This document shows, in pieces, positions 56,259 through 64,000 of a stretch of 64,000 nucleotides of DNA. The stretch is taken from the NCBI RefSeq assembly GCF_002013895.1, contig NZ_MAFQ01000006.1, positions 124,001-188,000 on the forward strand, written 5' to 3'. The stretch comes from Mycobacteroides franklinii (GTDB lineage Bacteria; Actinomycetota; Actinomycetes; Mycobacteriales; Mycobacteriaceae). Numbering within the stretch: the stretch's first letter is position 1; each line of letters opens with the position of its first letter. The notes beneath the pieces were generated by a model. That model had not been told where the DNA came from and did not search any database. It saw nothing but the letters and a program-made list of their open reading frames with translations. Made by a program: the position numbers and the translations under genes.

Positions 56259-59200
56259 ATGCGGCGGCTAGCCGATCTCGTGGTGCGATGGCCATGGGCG
56301 GTGATCGGCGCTTGGGTTGCGCTGGCGATAGCCCTGCCGCTGACCTTCCCCTCACTGACCGAAATGGCGGAGAAGCATCCGCTGGCCATCTTGCCCGCCG
56401 ACGCACCATCGAGTGTCACGGCCAAGAAGATGACCGAGGCGTTCCACGAATCGAGCAACGACGACCTGCTGCTGGTCGTATTCATCAACGAGAACGGCCT
56501 GGGGCCCGACGACTCCGCGGCCTACCGCAAGGTGGTCGACGCGCTGCGGCACGACCTAACCAGCGTCGTGTCCGTACAGGACTTCATCGGCACGCCCGAG
56601 CTACGAAAGTTCCTGACGAGTCAGGACAACAAGACCTGGGTTCTGCCGGTCGGCCTCGCGGGCGAGCTGGGCACACCCAAGGCCTTCGACTCGTACAACC
56701 GGGTGACGAGCCTCATTCAGCACAGCCTCGACGGCAGTCCGACCTCCGTGCACATCACCGGTCCCGCGGCCACCGTCGCCGACCTCACCGTCGCCGGCCA
56801 GCAGGATCGCCTACCGATCGAGCTCGCGATCGCCGTCCTGGTGCTCGCGGTGCTGCTACTGGTCTATCGCAGCGCACTGACGATGATGCTTCCGCTGGTG
56901 ACCATCGGCTCCTCGCTGGTCATCGCGCAGTCCGTGGTGGCGGCATACTCGCAGCTGACGGGCGCGGGCGTCTCGAACCAATCCATCGTGTTCCTGAGCG
57001 CGATCTTGGCCGGCGCCGGCACGGACTACGCGGTCTTCCTCATCAGTCGCTATCACGACTATCTGCGGTCGGGTAAGACCTATGACCAGGCGGTCAGGGC
57101 CGCGATGATGTCGATCGGAAAGGTGATCACCGCATCCGCCACCACGGTCGGTATCACCTTCCTACTCTTGAGCTTCGCCAAGATGGGCGTCTTCCAGACC
57201 GTCGGGATCTCGTCGGCGATCGGCATCGGCGTCGCATACCTGTCCGGCCTGACTCTGCTGCCCGCAATCCTCGTGCTCGCCGGACCCCGCGGCTGGGTCA
57301 AGCCGCGGCGCGAACTGACGGCCCAGTTCTGGCGGCGGTCGGGTATCCGCATCGTCCGTCGGCCCATTCCGCATCTGGTGGCCAGCGTGCTGGTGTTGGC
57401 TCTGCTGGGCAGCTGCGCGCTGCTCGCGCGCTACAACTACGACGACCGCAAGGCCGTCTCGCCCTCGGCACCGAGCTCGGTCGGATACGCCGCGCTGGAA
57501 CGCCACTTCCCCCTCAGCCAATCGATACCCGAATACATCCTCATTCAGTCGCCGCGTGACCTGCGCACCCCGCAGGCCCTCGCCGACCTGGAACAGATGG
57601 CCTCGCGCATCGCTCAGCTGCCCGACGTGGGCCTGGTCAGCGGGGTCACTCGCCCGCTCGGCGAGGTACCGCCCGAGTTCCGGGCCACGTATCAGGCCGG
57701 ACTTGTCGGCACCAGGCTGGCCGACGGCTCCAACCAGATCAACCAACGCAGCAGTGACCTCAATCGACTCACGTCCGGTGCGAACACCCTGGCCGGCAGC
57801 CTTACCGATCTGCGCAATCAGCTCAACAAGATCACCCCCGGTCTGCAAAGTCTGCTCGAGGCGTCGAACTCGCTGAAGACCAAGTCCGGCGGCGACGAGC
57901 TGGTGCGGAACGTGGACAACGCCGCCAAACTCGTCGACGAGATCAACGCACTGGCCAACGACATGGGATGGAACTTCTCCGCCGCGAAGGACATGTTCGG
58001 CTGGATCAACCCGGTGCTGGCAGCACTCCAGGGCAACCCGGTCTGCGACGCCGACACCTCGTGCAGCAACACCCGTGGCCAGTTCGAACGTCTTGTCGGC
58101 GAGCGCAACAGCGGTCGCCTCGACGAGATCGAGCGGCTCGCGCGTCAGCTCGGCAACTCCTCAGGCAACAAGGCGACCCTCTCCACGACGGTGACCAAAC
58201 TGAACGCCTCGCTGCTGAGTGTGGTCAACGGCCTTCATGCCATGGGCCTGGACAAACCGGGTGGCCCACAGGCAGGACTCAACCAGTTACGGCAGGGCGC
58301 CGACCGTCTGGCCGGTGGCAGCCAGCAGGTGGCCGGCGGCGTGGATCAGCTCGTCGGGCAGATCAAGGTGATCGTCAACGGCCTCAACCAAGCGTCGAAC
58401 TTCCTGTTGACGATGAAGACCAACGCCGCGGACCCCTCACAGGCGGGCTTCAACATTCCCGCCGAGGTGCTGAATAATCCGGACTTCCAACGGGCAGCCC
58501 ACGCGTTCATCTCACCGGACGGCCACTCCGTGCGATACCTGGTCCAGACGAAGCTCAACCCGTTCAGCCCCGAGGCGATGGACCAGGTCAACGTGATCAG
58601 TGACGTGGCCAAGGGCGCCCAGCCCAACACCACACTGGCCGACGCCACGATATCGATGGGCGGGTTCCCCACCGCGCTGCGCGACACGCGTGACTACTAC
58701 CAGCACGACATCCAGTTCATCATCGCGGCGACGCTCATTGTCGTTCTACTGACATTGATGGTGTTGCTGCGCGCGATCGTCGCTCCGCTGTATCTCGTCG
58801 GTTCCGTGGTGCTGTCGTACTTCGCGGCCATCGGCATCGGGGTGCTGACATTCCAGTTCCTGCTCGGCGAGCCATTGCATTGGACCGTGCCGCCGTTGGC
58901 CTTCGTGGTGCTGGTCGCGGTGGGCGCCGACTACAACATGCTGTTCGTGTCGCGAATGCGGGACGAGTCGGCGAGCAGTGTGCGCTACGGCATCATCCGC
59001 GCCCTGAATTCGACAGGCGGCGTCATCACGGCGGCCGGACTGATCTTCGCTGCGTCGGTGGGCGGCTTGCTCTTCTCTAGCATTGGAATCGTGGTCCAGG
59101 GCGGCTTCGTGATCGGCGTGGGAATTCTGCTGGACACCTTCGTGGTCCGGACCATCACGGTGCCGGCCATCGCGGCACTGGTAGGCAAGGCCAACTGGTG

Positions 59201-59267
59201 GCCGTCGCAGGTCAGCGCACGTCCGAAAGCGTCGGCTAAACCCCAGGCCGCCACGCCGACGGTTTAG
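56259..59267 (+). CDS. mmpL10: MmpL10 RND-family lipid transporter
   Basis: 1002 residues. Twelve membrane helices are arranged as 1 + 5, a large loop, then 1 + 5. The proton-relay Asp-Tyr pairs are present in both halves: GTDYAVFL near residue 255 and GADYNMLF near 890. The second periplasmic loop (about 410-820) is long and partly coiled coil, with Asn/Gln/Leu-rich stretches such as [15 protein letters not shown], as in the MmpL10/MmpL8 group. Counterparts export diacyltrehalose intermediates across the plasma membrane for TPP assembly. ATG 56259 has GAGGA upstream. It is 32 bases after papA3. Confidence 0.94.
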   Translation: MRRLADLVVRWPWAVIGAWVALAIALPLTFPSLTEMAEKHPLAILPADAPSSVTAKKMTEAFHESSNDDLLLVVFINENGLGPDDSAAYRKVVDALRHDLTSVVSVQDFIGTPELRKFLTSQDNKTWVLPVGLAGELGTPKAFDSYNRVTSLIQHSLDGSPTSVHITGPAATVADLTVAGQQDRLPIELAIAVLVLAVLLLVYRSALTMMLPLVTIGSSLVIAQSVVAAYSQLTGAGVSNQSIVFLSAILAGAGTDYAVFLISRYHDYLRSGKTYDQAVRAAMMSIGKVITASATTVGITFLLLSFAKMGVFQTVGISSAIGIGVAYLSGLTLLPAILVLAGPRGWVKPRRELTAQFWRRSGIRIVRRPIPHLVASVLVLALLGSCALLARYNYDDRKAVSPSAPSSVGYAALERHFPLSQSIPEYILIQSPRDLRTPQALADLEQMASRIAQLPDVGLVSGVTRPLGEVPPEFRATYQAGLVGTRLADGSNQINQRSSDLNRLTSGANTLAGSLTDLRNQLNKITPGLQSLLEASNSLKTKSGGDELVRNVDNAAKLVDEINALANDMGWNFSAAKDMFGWINPVLAALQGNPVCDADTSCSNTRGQFERLVGERNSGRLDEIERLARQLGNSSGNKATLSTTVTKLNASLLSVVNGLHAMGLDKPGGPQAGLNQLRQGADRLAGGSQQVAGGVDQLVGQIKVIVNGLNQASNFLLTMKTNAADPSQAGFNIPAEVLNNPDFQRAAHAFISPDGHSVRYLVQTKLNPFSPEAMDQVNVISDVAKGAQPNTTLADATISMGGFPTALRDTRDYYQHDIQFIIAATLIVVLLTLMVLLRAIVAPLYLVGSVVLSYFAAIGIGVLTFQFLLGEPLHWTVPPLAFVVLVAVGADYNMLFVSRMRDESASSVRYGIIRALNSTGGVITAAGLIFAASVGGLLFSSIGIVVQGGFVIGVGILLDTFVVRTITVPAIAALVGKANWWPSQVSARPKASAKPQAATPTV

Positions 59268-59320
59268 CAAGCACCCGTTATGTATGTGAGACTGAAAACG
59301 AAGTTGAGTCAGGAGCACGG

Positions 59321-60487
59321 ATGAAAGACCTCCTCGCAGGCGCCGCAGTACTGGTAGTTGCCTGCGTAACAGGATGTCTTGGCATCCCGTCCGCGATGGC
59401 CGACGACCAGCAGGTTCCCGGCCCGCCCATCCCGATGGTCACACCGGATGGGACGGTCCTGGCCGCCCCATCGTCGCCGGACCGGACCGCGTACGCCCTG
59501 GGCGGTGCGCATGTGCTCGGCATCCCGTATGACGAGTACATCCGGATGACCGGCAAGGACTGGTTCCCCAACATGAAGCGGGCCAATATCTGGTACCCCG
59601 CGGGACAGGTTCAGGGCCACACCCTGGAACGTTTCTTCCCCGGCATCGGTCCGATCGGTGAGAAAATCCTGCCCGGCTTGGGTCTGGACGGTCCCAGCAT
59701 CGGCGAGTCGATCGACATCGGGGAACCCAATCTCGAAAACGCCGTGCGTACCGGCGGTCCTGGCACGGCGATGGGGTTGTCCGAGGGCGCGCTGGTACTC
59801 AACGCGGTCAAGAATGCGCTGGCGACGGATCCCACCGCACCGTCTCCGGATTCACTGACCTTCGCGACGTTCGGTGACCCGATCGCGAAGAGCCCCTTCA
59901 GCGAAAGCTTCTTGACCCAGAACTTCGCTCCCGGCTCCGTGGTGCCGTTCATGGACTATCCGGTACCGGCCCGGGTGGACAGCCAGTACCACACCGACCA
60001 GTTCATCTCCGCGTACGACAGCATCGCCGACTGGCCGGACCGGCCGGACAACCTGTTCGCGGTCGCCAACGCCATCGCGGGTCTGGCCACCGGTCACACC
60101 GCGATTGCCTTCACCAACCCGAAAATGGTTCCGGCGCGGAACATCAGGACAGAGTTCAACTCCCGGGGAGGGTCGACGACGACCTATTTCATCCCCGAGC
60201 AGCACCTTCCCCTGGTGCTGGGCTTCAAGTATCTCGGGGTGCCCGAGGAAACACTGAACAGGCTGGACGCGATCCTGCAGCCGCGCGTGGACGCCGGCTA
60301 TTCGCGCAACGACGATCCGGCAACGGCGCCGATCACGGTCGACCCGACGCAGGGCTTCGACCCTGCGAAGGTCACGGCGCCCGCCTCGCAGGCGACATTC
60401 GGTGGCGGATCCGATCCGATTTCCCAGATAACCAGCGGCGCTCTGGCCGTTCTGGGCAACGGCACCCGCCAGACCCCTCCCAATTAA
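59321..60487 (+). CDS. PE-PPE-domain acyltransferase completing TPP, exported
   Basis: 388 residues. The N-terminus is a signal peptide with a possible lipobox VTGC (Cys19). The rest is an alpha/beta-hydrolase of the PE-PPE C-terminal type, despite having no PE motif of the ESX-secreted family: the nucleophile Ser154 is in GLSEG, with [14 protein letters not shown] late strands and a Pro-rich tail. Chp2-like relatives transfer acyl chains between trehalose lipids outside the membrane, and the homologue in the TPP locus was reported to convert diacyltrehalose to TPP in the outer envelope. ATG 59321 has AGGAG upstream. Whether it is lipidated is uncertain. Confidence 0.88.
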   Translation: MKDLLAGAAVLVVACVTGCLGIPSAMADDQQVPGPPIPMVTPDGTVLAAPSSPDRTAYALGGAHVLGIPYDEYIRMTGKDWFPNMKRANIWYPAGQVQGHTLERFFPGIGPIGEKILPGLGLDGPSIGESIDIGEPNLENAVRTGGPGTAMGLSEGALVLNAVKNALATDPTAPSPDSLTFATFGDPIAKSPFSESFLTQNFAPGSVVPFMDYPVPARVDSQYHTDQFISAYDSIADWPDRPDNLFAVANAIAGLATGHTAIAFTNPKMVPARNIRTEFNSRGGSTTTYFIPEQHLPLVLGFKYLGVPEETLNRLDAILQPRVDAGYSRNDDPATAPITVDPTQGFDPAKVTAPASQATFGGGSDPISQITSGALAVLGNGTRQTPPN

Positions 60488-60511
60488 GCACCGCATGACT
60501 TGGACAAAAAT

Positions 60512-62263
60512 ATGACACCTTCAACCCAGTCATCCATCCTGTCGATGCTGCACGGCCGTGCCAGCCTGCGCCCGGACGACATCGCCTTCACGTTCACCGA
60601 CTACACCAACAACCCGGCTGGTGTCGCCGAGAGCCTGACCTGGTCGCAGCTGTCGCGCCGCACTTTCAACGTGGCCCGCGAGCTCAGCCAGCACGCGTCG
60701 CCCGGCGACAGGGCACTGATCCTGGCTCCACAAAGCCTCGAATACATCCTGGCGTTCCTCGGCTCCATGCAGGCCGGGCTGATCGCGGTGCCGCTGCCTC
60801 TACCGCATCGCGGTTCGAGCTTTGACCGGGTCAGTGCCGTCTTCGATGACACGTCACCGTCCGTGGTGCTCACCACATCGGCAGTCGCTGAAGACGTCGG
60901 TGACTACGTCGACCAGTCGCGCCTCGACATCGCCCCGAAGATCCTCGAAATCGACGCCCTACGCCTCGACCTCGACGCCGGACCCAGCATCGCACCGGGC
61001 GATATGCCCAATATCGCGTACCTGCAGTACAGCTCGGGTTCCACCCGCACACCCACCGGCGTGATGCTCTCGCACCGCAACCTTCAGGTGAACTTCGAGC
61101 AGTTGATGCGCAGCTTCTTCGTGGACACCGGCTCCACGATCCCGTCGACAGCCACCATCGTGTCCTGGCTGCCCTTCTATCACGACATGGGCTTGGTGCT
61201 GGGTGTCTGCGCCCCCATCCTGGGCGGCTATCGGGCCGACTTGACCAGCCCACTGGCCTTCCTGGAAAAACCGTCCCGCTGGGTACGGGCGCTGGCCACG
61301 AATCCACACGCCTGGTCGTCGGCGCCCAACTTTGCCTTCGATATGGCGGCCCGCAAGACAACAGACGCCGACCTGGCAGGGCTTGACCTTGGTGGGGTCC
61401 TCGGCATCATCAGCGGCGCCGAGCGGGTCGAGCAGGCCACCTTGCAACGCTTCGTCGATCGGTTCGCCCACTTCAATTTCCGGGACTCCATGATGCGTCC
61501 CTCCTACGGGCTGGCGGAGGCGACGGTGTTCGTGGCCTCCGGGACCTGGAGCGAATCGGAGCCCGCAGCCCACTTCGACGTCGAGGAGCTCTCCGCGGGC
61601 CGCGTGCGGCGTTGCGCGGCCGGGGCCGGCACGGCGCTGATCAAATACCATGCGCCGCGATCCCCCATCCTTCGGATCATCGACAGCGACACCCACCGGG
61701 AGTGCCTGCCGGACGTGGTGGGCGAGATCTGGGTGCACGGTGAAAACGTCGCCTCCGGCTACTGGCGCAAGTCCCCCGAGGAGCAGCGCTGCTTCGGGGC
61801 GAAGATCGTCGACCCGTCGTCCGGTACTCCGGACGGCCCGTGGCTGCGAACCGGTGACCTCGGCTTCGTCTCCGAGGGTGAGCTGTTCATCGTCGGCCGC
61901 ATCAAGGATCTGCTGATCATCCGCGGGCGTAATTACTACCCTGAAGACATCGAGGCAACGGTTCAGGAGATCAGCCGCGGCCGCGTCGCCGCGATATCGG
62001 TGCCGTTCGACAGCACCGAAAAGCTGGTCACCATCATCGAGCTCAAGACGCGCGGCGATTCCGATATCGAGGCCGTCAAGAGCGAGATCACCTCGGCGAT
62101 TTCGAACGCCCACGGCGTGAATGTCGGGGATATCGTTCTCGTGCCACCGGGGTCGCTGCCCACCACGACCAGCGGCAAGATCCGGCGGCGCTCGTGTGTC
62201 GAGCAGTACGTCCAGAACGAGTTCACCCGATTGGATGCGGACTCTCCGGTGGGTGTTGCCTGA
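60512..62263 (+). CDS. fadD23: Fatty-acyl-AMP ligase FadD23
   Basis: 583 residues of the FAAL group. The ATP-binding motif is [17 protein letters not shown] (about 172-188), [19 protein letters not shown] follows, and the FAAL-type hinge is [25 protein letters not shown] in part. The C-terminal lysine loop is [10 protein letters not shown]. FadD23 of M. tuberculosis activates long-chain fatty acids as acyl-AMP and passes them to a polyketide synthase; here it should load the pks ketosynthase/ACP. ATG 60512 matches the FadD23 N-terminus; TTG 60500 adds four residues. It is the last gene of the papA3 operon and is convergent with the sap-like gene. Confidence 0.93.
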   Translation: MTPSTQSSILSMLHGRASLRPDDIAFTFTDYTNNPAGVAESLTWSQLSRRTFNVARELSQHASPGDRALILAPQSLEYILAFLGSMQAGLIAVPLPLPHRGSSFDRVSAVFDDTSPSVVLTTSAVAEDVGDYVDQSRLDIAPKILEIDALRLDLDAGPSIAPGDMPNIAYLQYSSGSTRTPTGVMLSHRNLQVNFEQLMRSFFVDTGSTIPSTATIVSWLPFYHDMGLVLGVCAPILGGYRADLTSPLAFLEKPSRWVRALATNPHAWSSAPNFAFDMAARKTTDADLAGLDLGGVLGIISGAERVEQATLQRFVDRFAHFNFRDSMMRPSYGLAEATVFVASGTWSESEPAAHFDVEELSAGRVRRCAAGAGTALIKYHAPRSPILRIIDSDTHRECLPDVVGEIWVHGENVASGYWRKSPEEQRCFGAKIVDPSSGTPDGPWLRTGDLGFVSEGELFIVGRIKDLLIIRGRNYYPEDIEATVQEISRGRVAAISVPFDSTEKLVTIIELKTRGDSDIEAVKSEITSAISNAHGVNVGDIVLVPPGSLPTTTSGKIRRRSCVEQYVQNEFTRLDADSPVGVA

Positions 62264-62273
62264 CCTTCGGGTG

Positions 62274-62927
62274 TCAGATACCGGCCAGGCCGACCGCGAG
62301 CAACACGCATCCGACCACGGCTAGCACCAGCGCGATATTGCGGCGGCGGTTGGACTGTATCCAGCTGTTGAGCCTCTCCATCGCCTCGCCGGTCCGCTCC
62401 GGCGCCACGGCGTGCGCGAGGAAGGGAATCTCCACCAGCGCAAAAGCGATGACGTTGAACATCAGCAGCGCGGTGACCTGCGTGGCCGCCGGGGAACCCG
62501 AGGCCACGATCACTGCCAGTGCGGCCAGGAAGTCCACCGACGGCAGCGCGATCCCCAGTCCCGCGACGGCTGCCACCCAGAGCGAGCCACCCGTCGCGAT
62601 CGCCTGAATGCGTGCGGAGACCTTGTCCAGCTGTGCGTTGGGGGCCGGTCCACGTAGCCGGGAGGCCAACAAGGCGGCGACCAGAAGCGCCGCCACCCCG
62701 ATGCCGACCTGCACCCGAGGCAACGTGAAATGAGCCGACCCGGTCGATACGTTCCGGAAGGCGAACAGCACCACCAGACCCACGGCCATTCCCATCACGA
62801 ACCCACCGGATAGGAACGCGAACAGCTGCAGCAGGGGGCGCGGACGATTCAGCATCAGCACCGTCATGCCCAGACGGAAGGGTTCGAAGCTGACGGCGAT
62901 GGCCATCACGAGCAGTGTGATCCACAT
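62274..62927 (-). CDS. GAP/Sap-family six-TM membrane protein
   Basis: 217 residues with six membrane helices (MWITLLVMAIAVSFEPFRLGM opening), of the GAP/Sap family encoded beside mycobacterial surface-lipid loci, where a member (Gap) is needed for glycopeptidolipid export. It therefore probably assists TPP transport with MmpL10. It is, however, encoded opposite to fadD23 and only five bases after pdxH, so it appears to be expressed from the pdxH promoter. ATG 62927 has no strong ribosome-binding site. Confidence 0.84.
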   Translation of the reverse strand: MWITLLVMAIAVSFEPFRLGMTVLMLNRPRPLLQLFAFLSGGFVMGMAVGLVVLFAFRNVSTGSAHFTLPRVQVGIGVAALLVAALLASRLRGPAPNAQLDKVSARIQAIATGGSLWVAAVAGLGIALPSVDFLAALAVIVASGSPAATQVTALLMFNVIAFALVEIPFLAHAVAPERTGEAMERLNSWIQSNRRRNIALVLAVVGCVLLAVGLAGI

Positions 62928-62932
62928 GGTTG

Positions 62933-63571
62933 TCAGGGCTGCAACCGCTGCACCCGACCGTCAGCGACGACGATCCGGTTGTGCACACGGTTCTCCCGGC
63001 CCTGCCAGAACTCGACATTCTCGGGGGCGATCACGTATCCGCCCCATTGCGGGGGCACCGGTATCTGATCCAGATCGGCGAACCGCTGGGTGATGTCATC
63101 GAGCTGGGCCAACAACGCCGCTCGGGACTCGATGGGCGCGGACTGCTGTGAGGCCCACGCCCCCAGCTGTGAACCGCGCGGCCGCTTGGCCCAGTAGTCG
63201 GCGGTCTGCGCCGGATCGACTTTGGTCACCCGGCCGCGCACATGCACCTGGCGCCCCAGCGCGTACCAGGGGAAGGTGACGCTGGCGTACGGCGCCTCGT
63301 CGAGCTGGCGCCCCTTGGCGGAGTCGTAGTTTGAGAAGAACGTCACACCCGCCGGGTCGAACCCCTTGCACAGCACTGTGCGCGTTACCGGCCGGCCGTT
63401 GTCGACGGTGGCGAGCACCATCGCATTCGGTTCGGGGATGCCAGAGGCCACCGCGAGGTCAAACCACTTGTGCAACAAGGGAAGCCAGCCGTCGGCGAGC
63501 CAGTCGGCGTCCAGATCACCACTGCCGTCCTTCTCTCCGGGGCGGTAGTCAGAGCGCAGCCATTCGGTCAC
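62933..63571 (-). CDS. pdxH: Pyridoxamine 5'-phosphate oxidase
   Basis: 212 residues. It oxidises pyridoxine/pyridoxamine 5'-phosphate to PLP using FMN. Conserved elements are [58 protein letters not shown] and the terminal RLQP; the usual RLHDR is RVHNR here. GTG 63571 ([15 protein letters not shown]) is favoured because TAGCGT lies seven bases upstream, a leaderless pattern; an earlier ATG at 63598 would put the -10 box inside the gene. PLP made here is the cofactor of the amine cluster enzyme at 32691, though no direct link is implied. Confidence 0.9.
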   Translation of the reverse strand: MTEWLRSDYRPGEKDGSGDLDADWLADGWLPLLHKWFDLAVASGIPEPNAMVLATVDNGRPVTRTVLCKGFDPAGVTFFSNYDSAKGRQLDEAPYASVTFPWYALGRQVHVRGRVTKVDPAQTADYWAKRPRGSQLGAWASQQSAPIESRAALLAQLDDITQRFADLDQIPVPPQWGGYVIAPENVEFWQGRENRVHNRIVVADGRVQRLQP

Positions 63572-63584
63572 GAAAATCACGCTA
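63572..63584 (-). promoter_or_regulatory. Leaderless -10 element for pdxH-sap
   Basis: TAGCGT on the minus strand (63584-63579) is seven bases before GTG 63571. Because the sap-like gene follows pdxH by five bases, this promoter probably also drives sap. Confidence 0.5.
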
Positions 63585-63701
63585 CAGGCGACCCCCATCG
63601 CCGCATCTAAGAGACACCGACCTGACTAAGAACTGGCCTTATTTGCGAGTGCAAGAATCGCCTTTACCGAGTTGTTACCCACAGGTAGGGAGTCGAGAAT
63701 C

Positions 63702-64000
63702 ATGACGGTTGCAGCGCCGCTACCAGCGGATTTCGCACCTGGACTGGAAGGCGTGACCGCCTTCGCCACCGAAATAGCCGAGCCCGACAAGGACGGCGGT
63801 TCACTGCGCTACCGCGGTGTCGACATCAAGGACCTGGTCGCCCAGCGGGTGACCTTCGGTGATGTGTGGGCACTGTTGGTCGATGGCAAGTTCGGCCAGG
63901 GTCTCCCACCGGCCGAGCCATTCCCCATCCCGGTACACACCGGGGACGTCCGCGTGGACGTACAGGCCGGGCTCGCCATGCTGGCACCCATCTGGGGCTT
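63702..64000 (+). CDS. citA: Citrate synthase 2 CitA, N-terminal part (runs off the window)
   Basis: The first 99 codons and part of the next. It begins MTVAAPLPADFAPGLEGVTAF, then TEIAEPDKDGGSLRYRGVDI, VTFGDVWALLVDG and DVRVDVQAGLAMLAPIWG, closely matching M. tuberculosis CitA (Rv0889c). ATG 63702 has GGGAG nine bases upstream. The active-site histidines lie beyond the window. It is the second citrate synthase of the region; gltA2 is 25 kb away. Confidence 0.93.
   Translation, partial: MTVAAPLPADFAPGLEGVTAFATEIAEPDKDGGSLRYRGVDIKDLVAQRVTFGDVWALLVDGKFGQGLPPAEPFPIPVHTGDVRVDVQAGLAMLAPIWG

Noticed and set aside
59321..60487. Member of the PE/PPE families secreted by ESX systems
   Set aside because: There is no N-terminal PE or PPE domain or YxxxD/E signal; only the PE-PPE C-terminal hydrolase-type domain and an ordinary signal peptide are present.

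Overview
This is GC-rich DNA of a rapidly growing mycobacterium, most likely of the abscessus-chelonae (Mycobacteroides) group. The best anchor is a run of genes recognisable as the M. tuberculosis Rv0889c-Rv0911 neighbourhood: citA, gltA2, an Rv0897c-like FAD enzyme, prrA-prrB, echA6, an Rv0906-like metallo-beta-lactamase-fold protein, ctpE, an Rv0909/Rv0910-like pair and Rv0911-like VOC proteins. A complete trehalose polyphleate (TPP) locus sits beside pdxH and citA. Species is inferred from gene content; no rRNA or other marker gene is present. I saw no tRNA, insertion sequence, prophage or CRISPR array.

Layout. 1-14.6 kb: an enoyl-CoA hydratase/isomerase, a MarR regulator with a coupled membrane protein, two related secreted repeat proteins (1678-3609 and 6733-8463) flanking dinB, a VOC protein and yaaA, then an aldehyde dehydrogenase with its DUF779 partner, a thioesterase, a drug-exporter-like MFS protein with an extra C-terminal winged-helix region, and a TetR/F420-type oxidoreductase divergent pair. 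14.6-24 kb: a small secreted Cys/Gly protein, an Rv0910-like protein, a lipoprotein lipase and an Rv0909-like antitoxin, ctpE, two methyltransferases, the Rv0906-like protein, echA6 and an FAD monooxygenase. 24-28 kb: three related secreted four-cysteine proteins and the PrrAB two-component system.

28-35.5 kb holds two divergent gene strings that look like one catabolic unit. One encodes an APC permease, a class-III PLP enzyme resembling phosphoethanolamine/phosphohydroxylysine phospho-lyases, and an FAD dehydrogenase. The other encodes an APH-fold small-molecule kinase, an SDR, a GntR/UTRA regulator and an FKBP. I read this as uptake, phosphorylation and PLP-dependent elimination of an amino alcohol, without cobalamin-dependent EutBC. 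It is the best candidate here for a poorly described system.

35.5-43.3 kb: a MarR-regulated exporter, citrate synthase gltA2, a GlxA-type AraC regulator with a DJ-1/PfpI protein, a DUF2252 kinase-like protein and a second MFS exporter. 43.3-62.9 kb is the TPP locus: a two-module polyketide synthase of about 3,717 residues, divergent from papA3-mmpL10-PE-fadD23, with a GAP/Sap-like membrane protein convergent at the end. Known roles of the homologues fit together: FadD23 activates the starter fatty acid, Pks builds phleic acids, PapA3 acylates trehalose, MmpL10 exports the precursor and the PE-domain protein finishes TPP outside the membrane. The window ends with pdxH and the first 99 codons of citA.

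Many starts carry TANNNT 6-8 bases before ATG/GTG, the usual mycobacterial leaderless arrangement. I used this and Shine-Dalgarno matches to choose starts.
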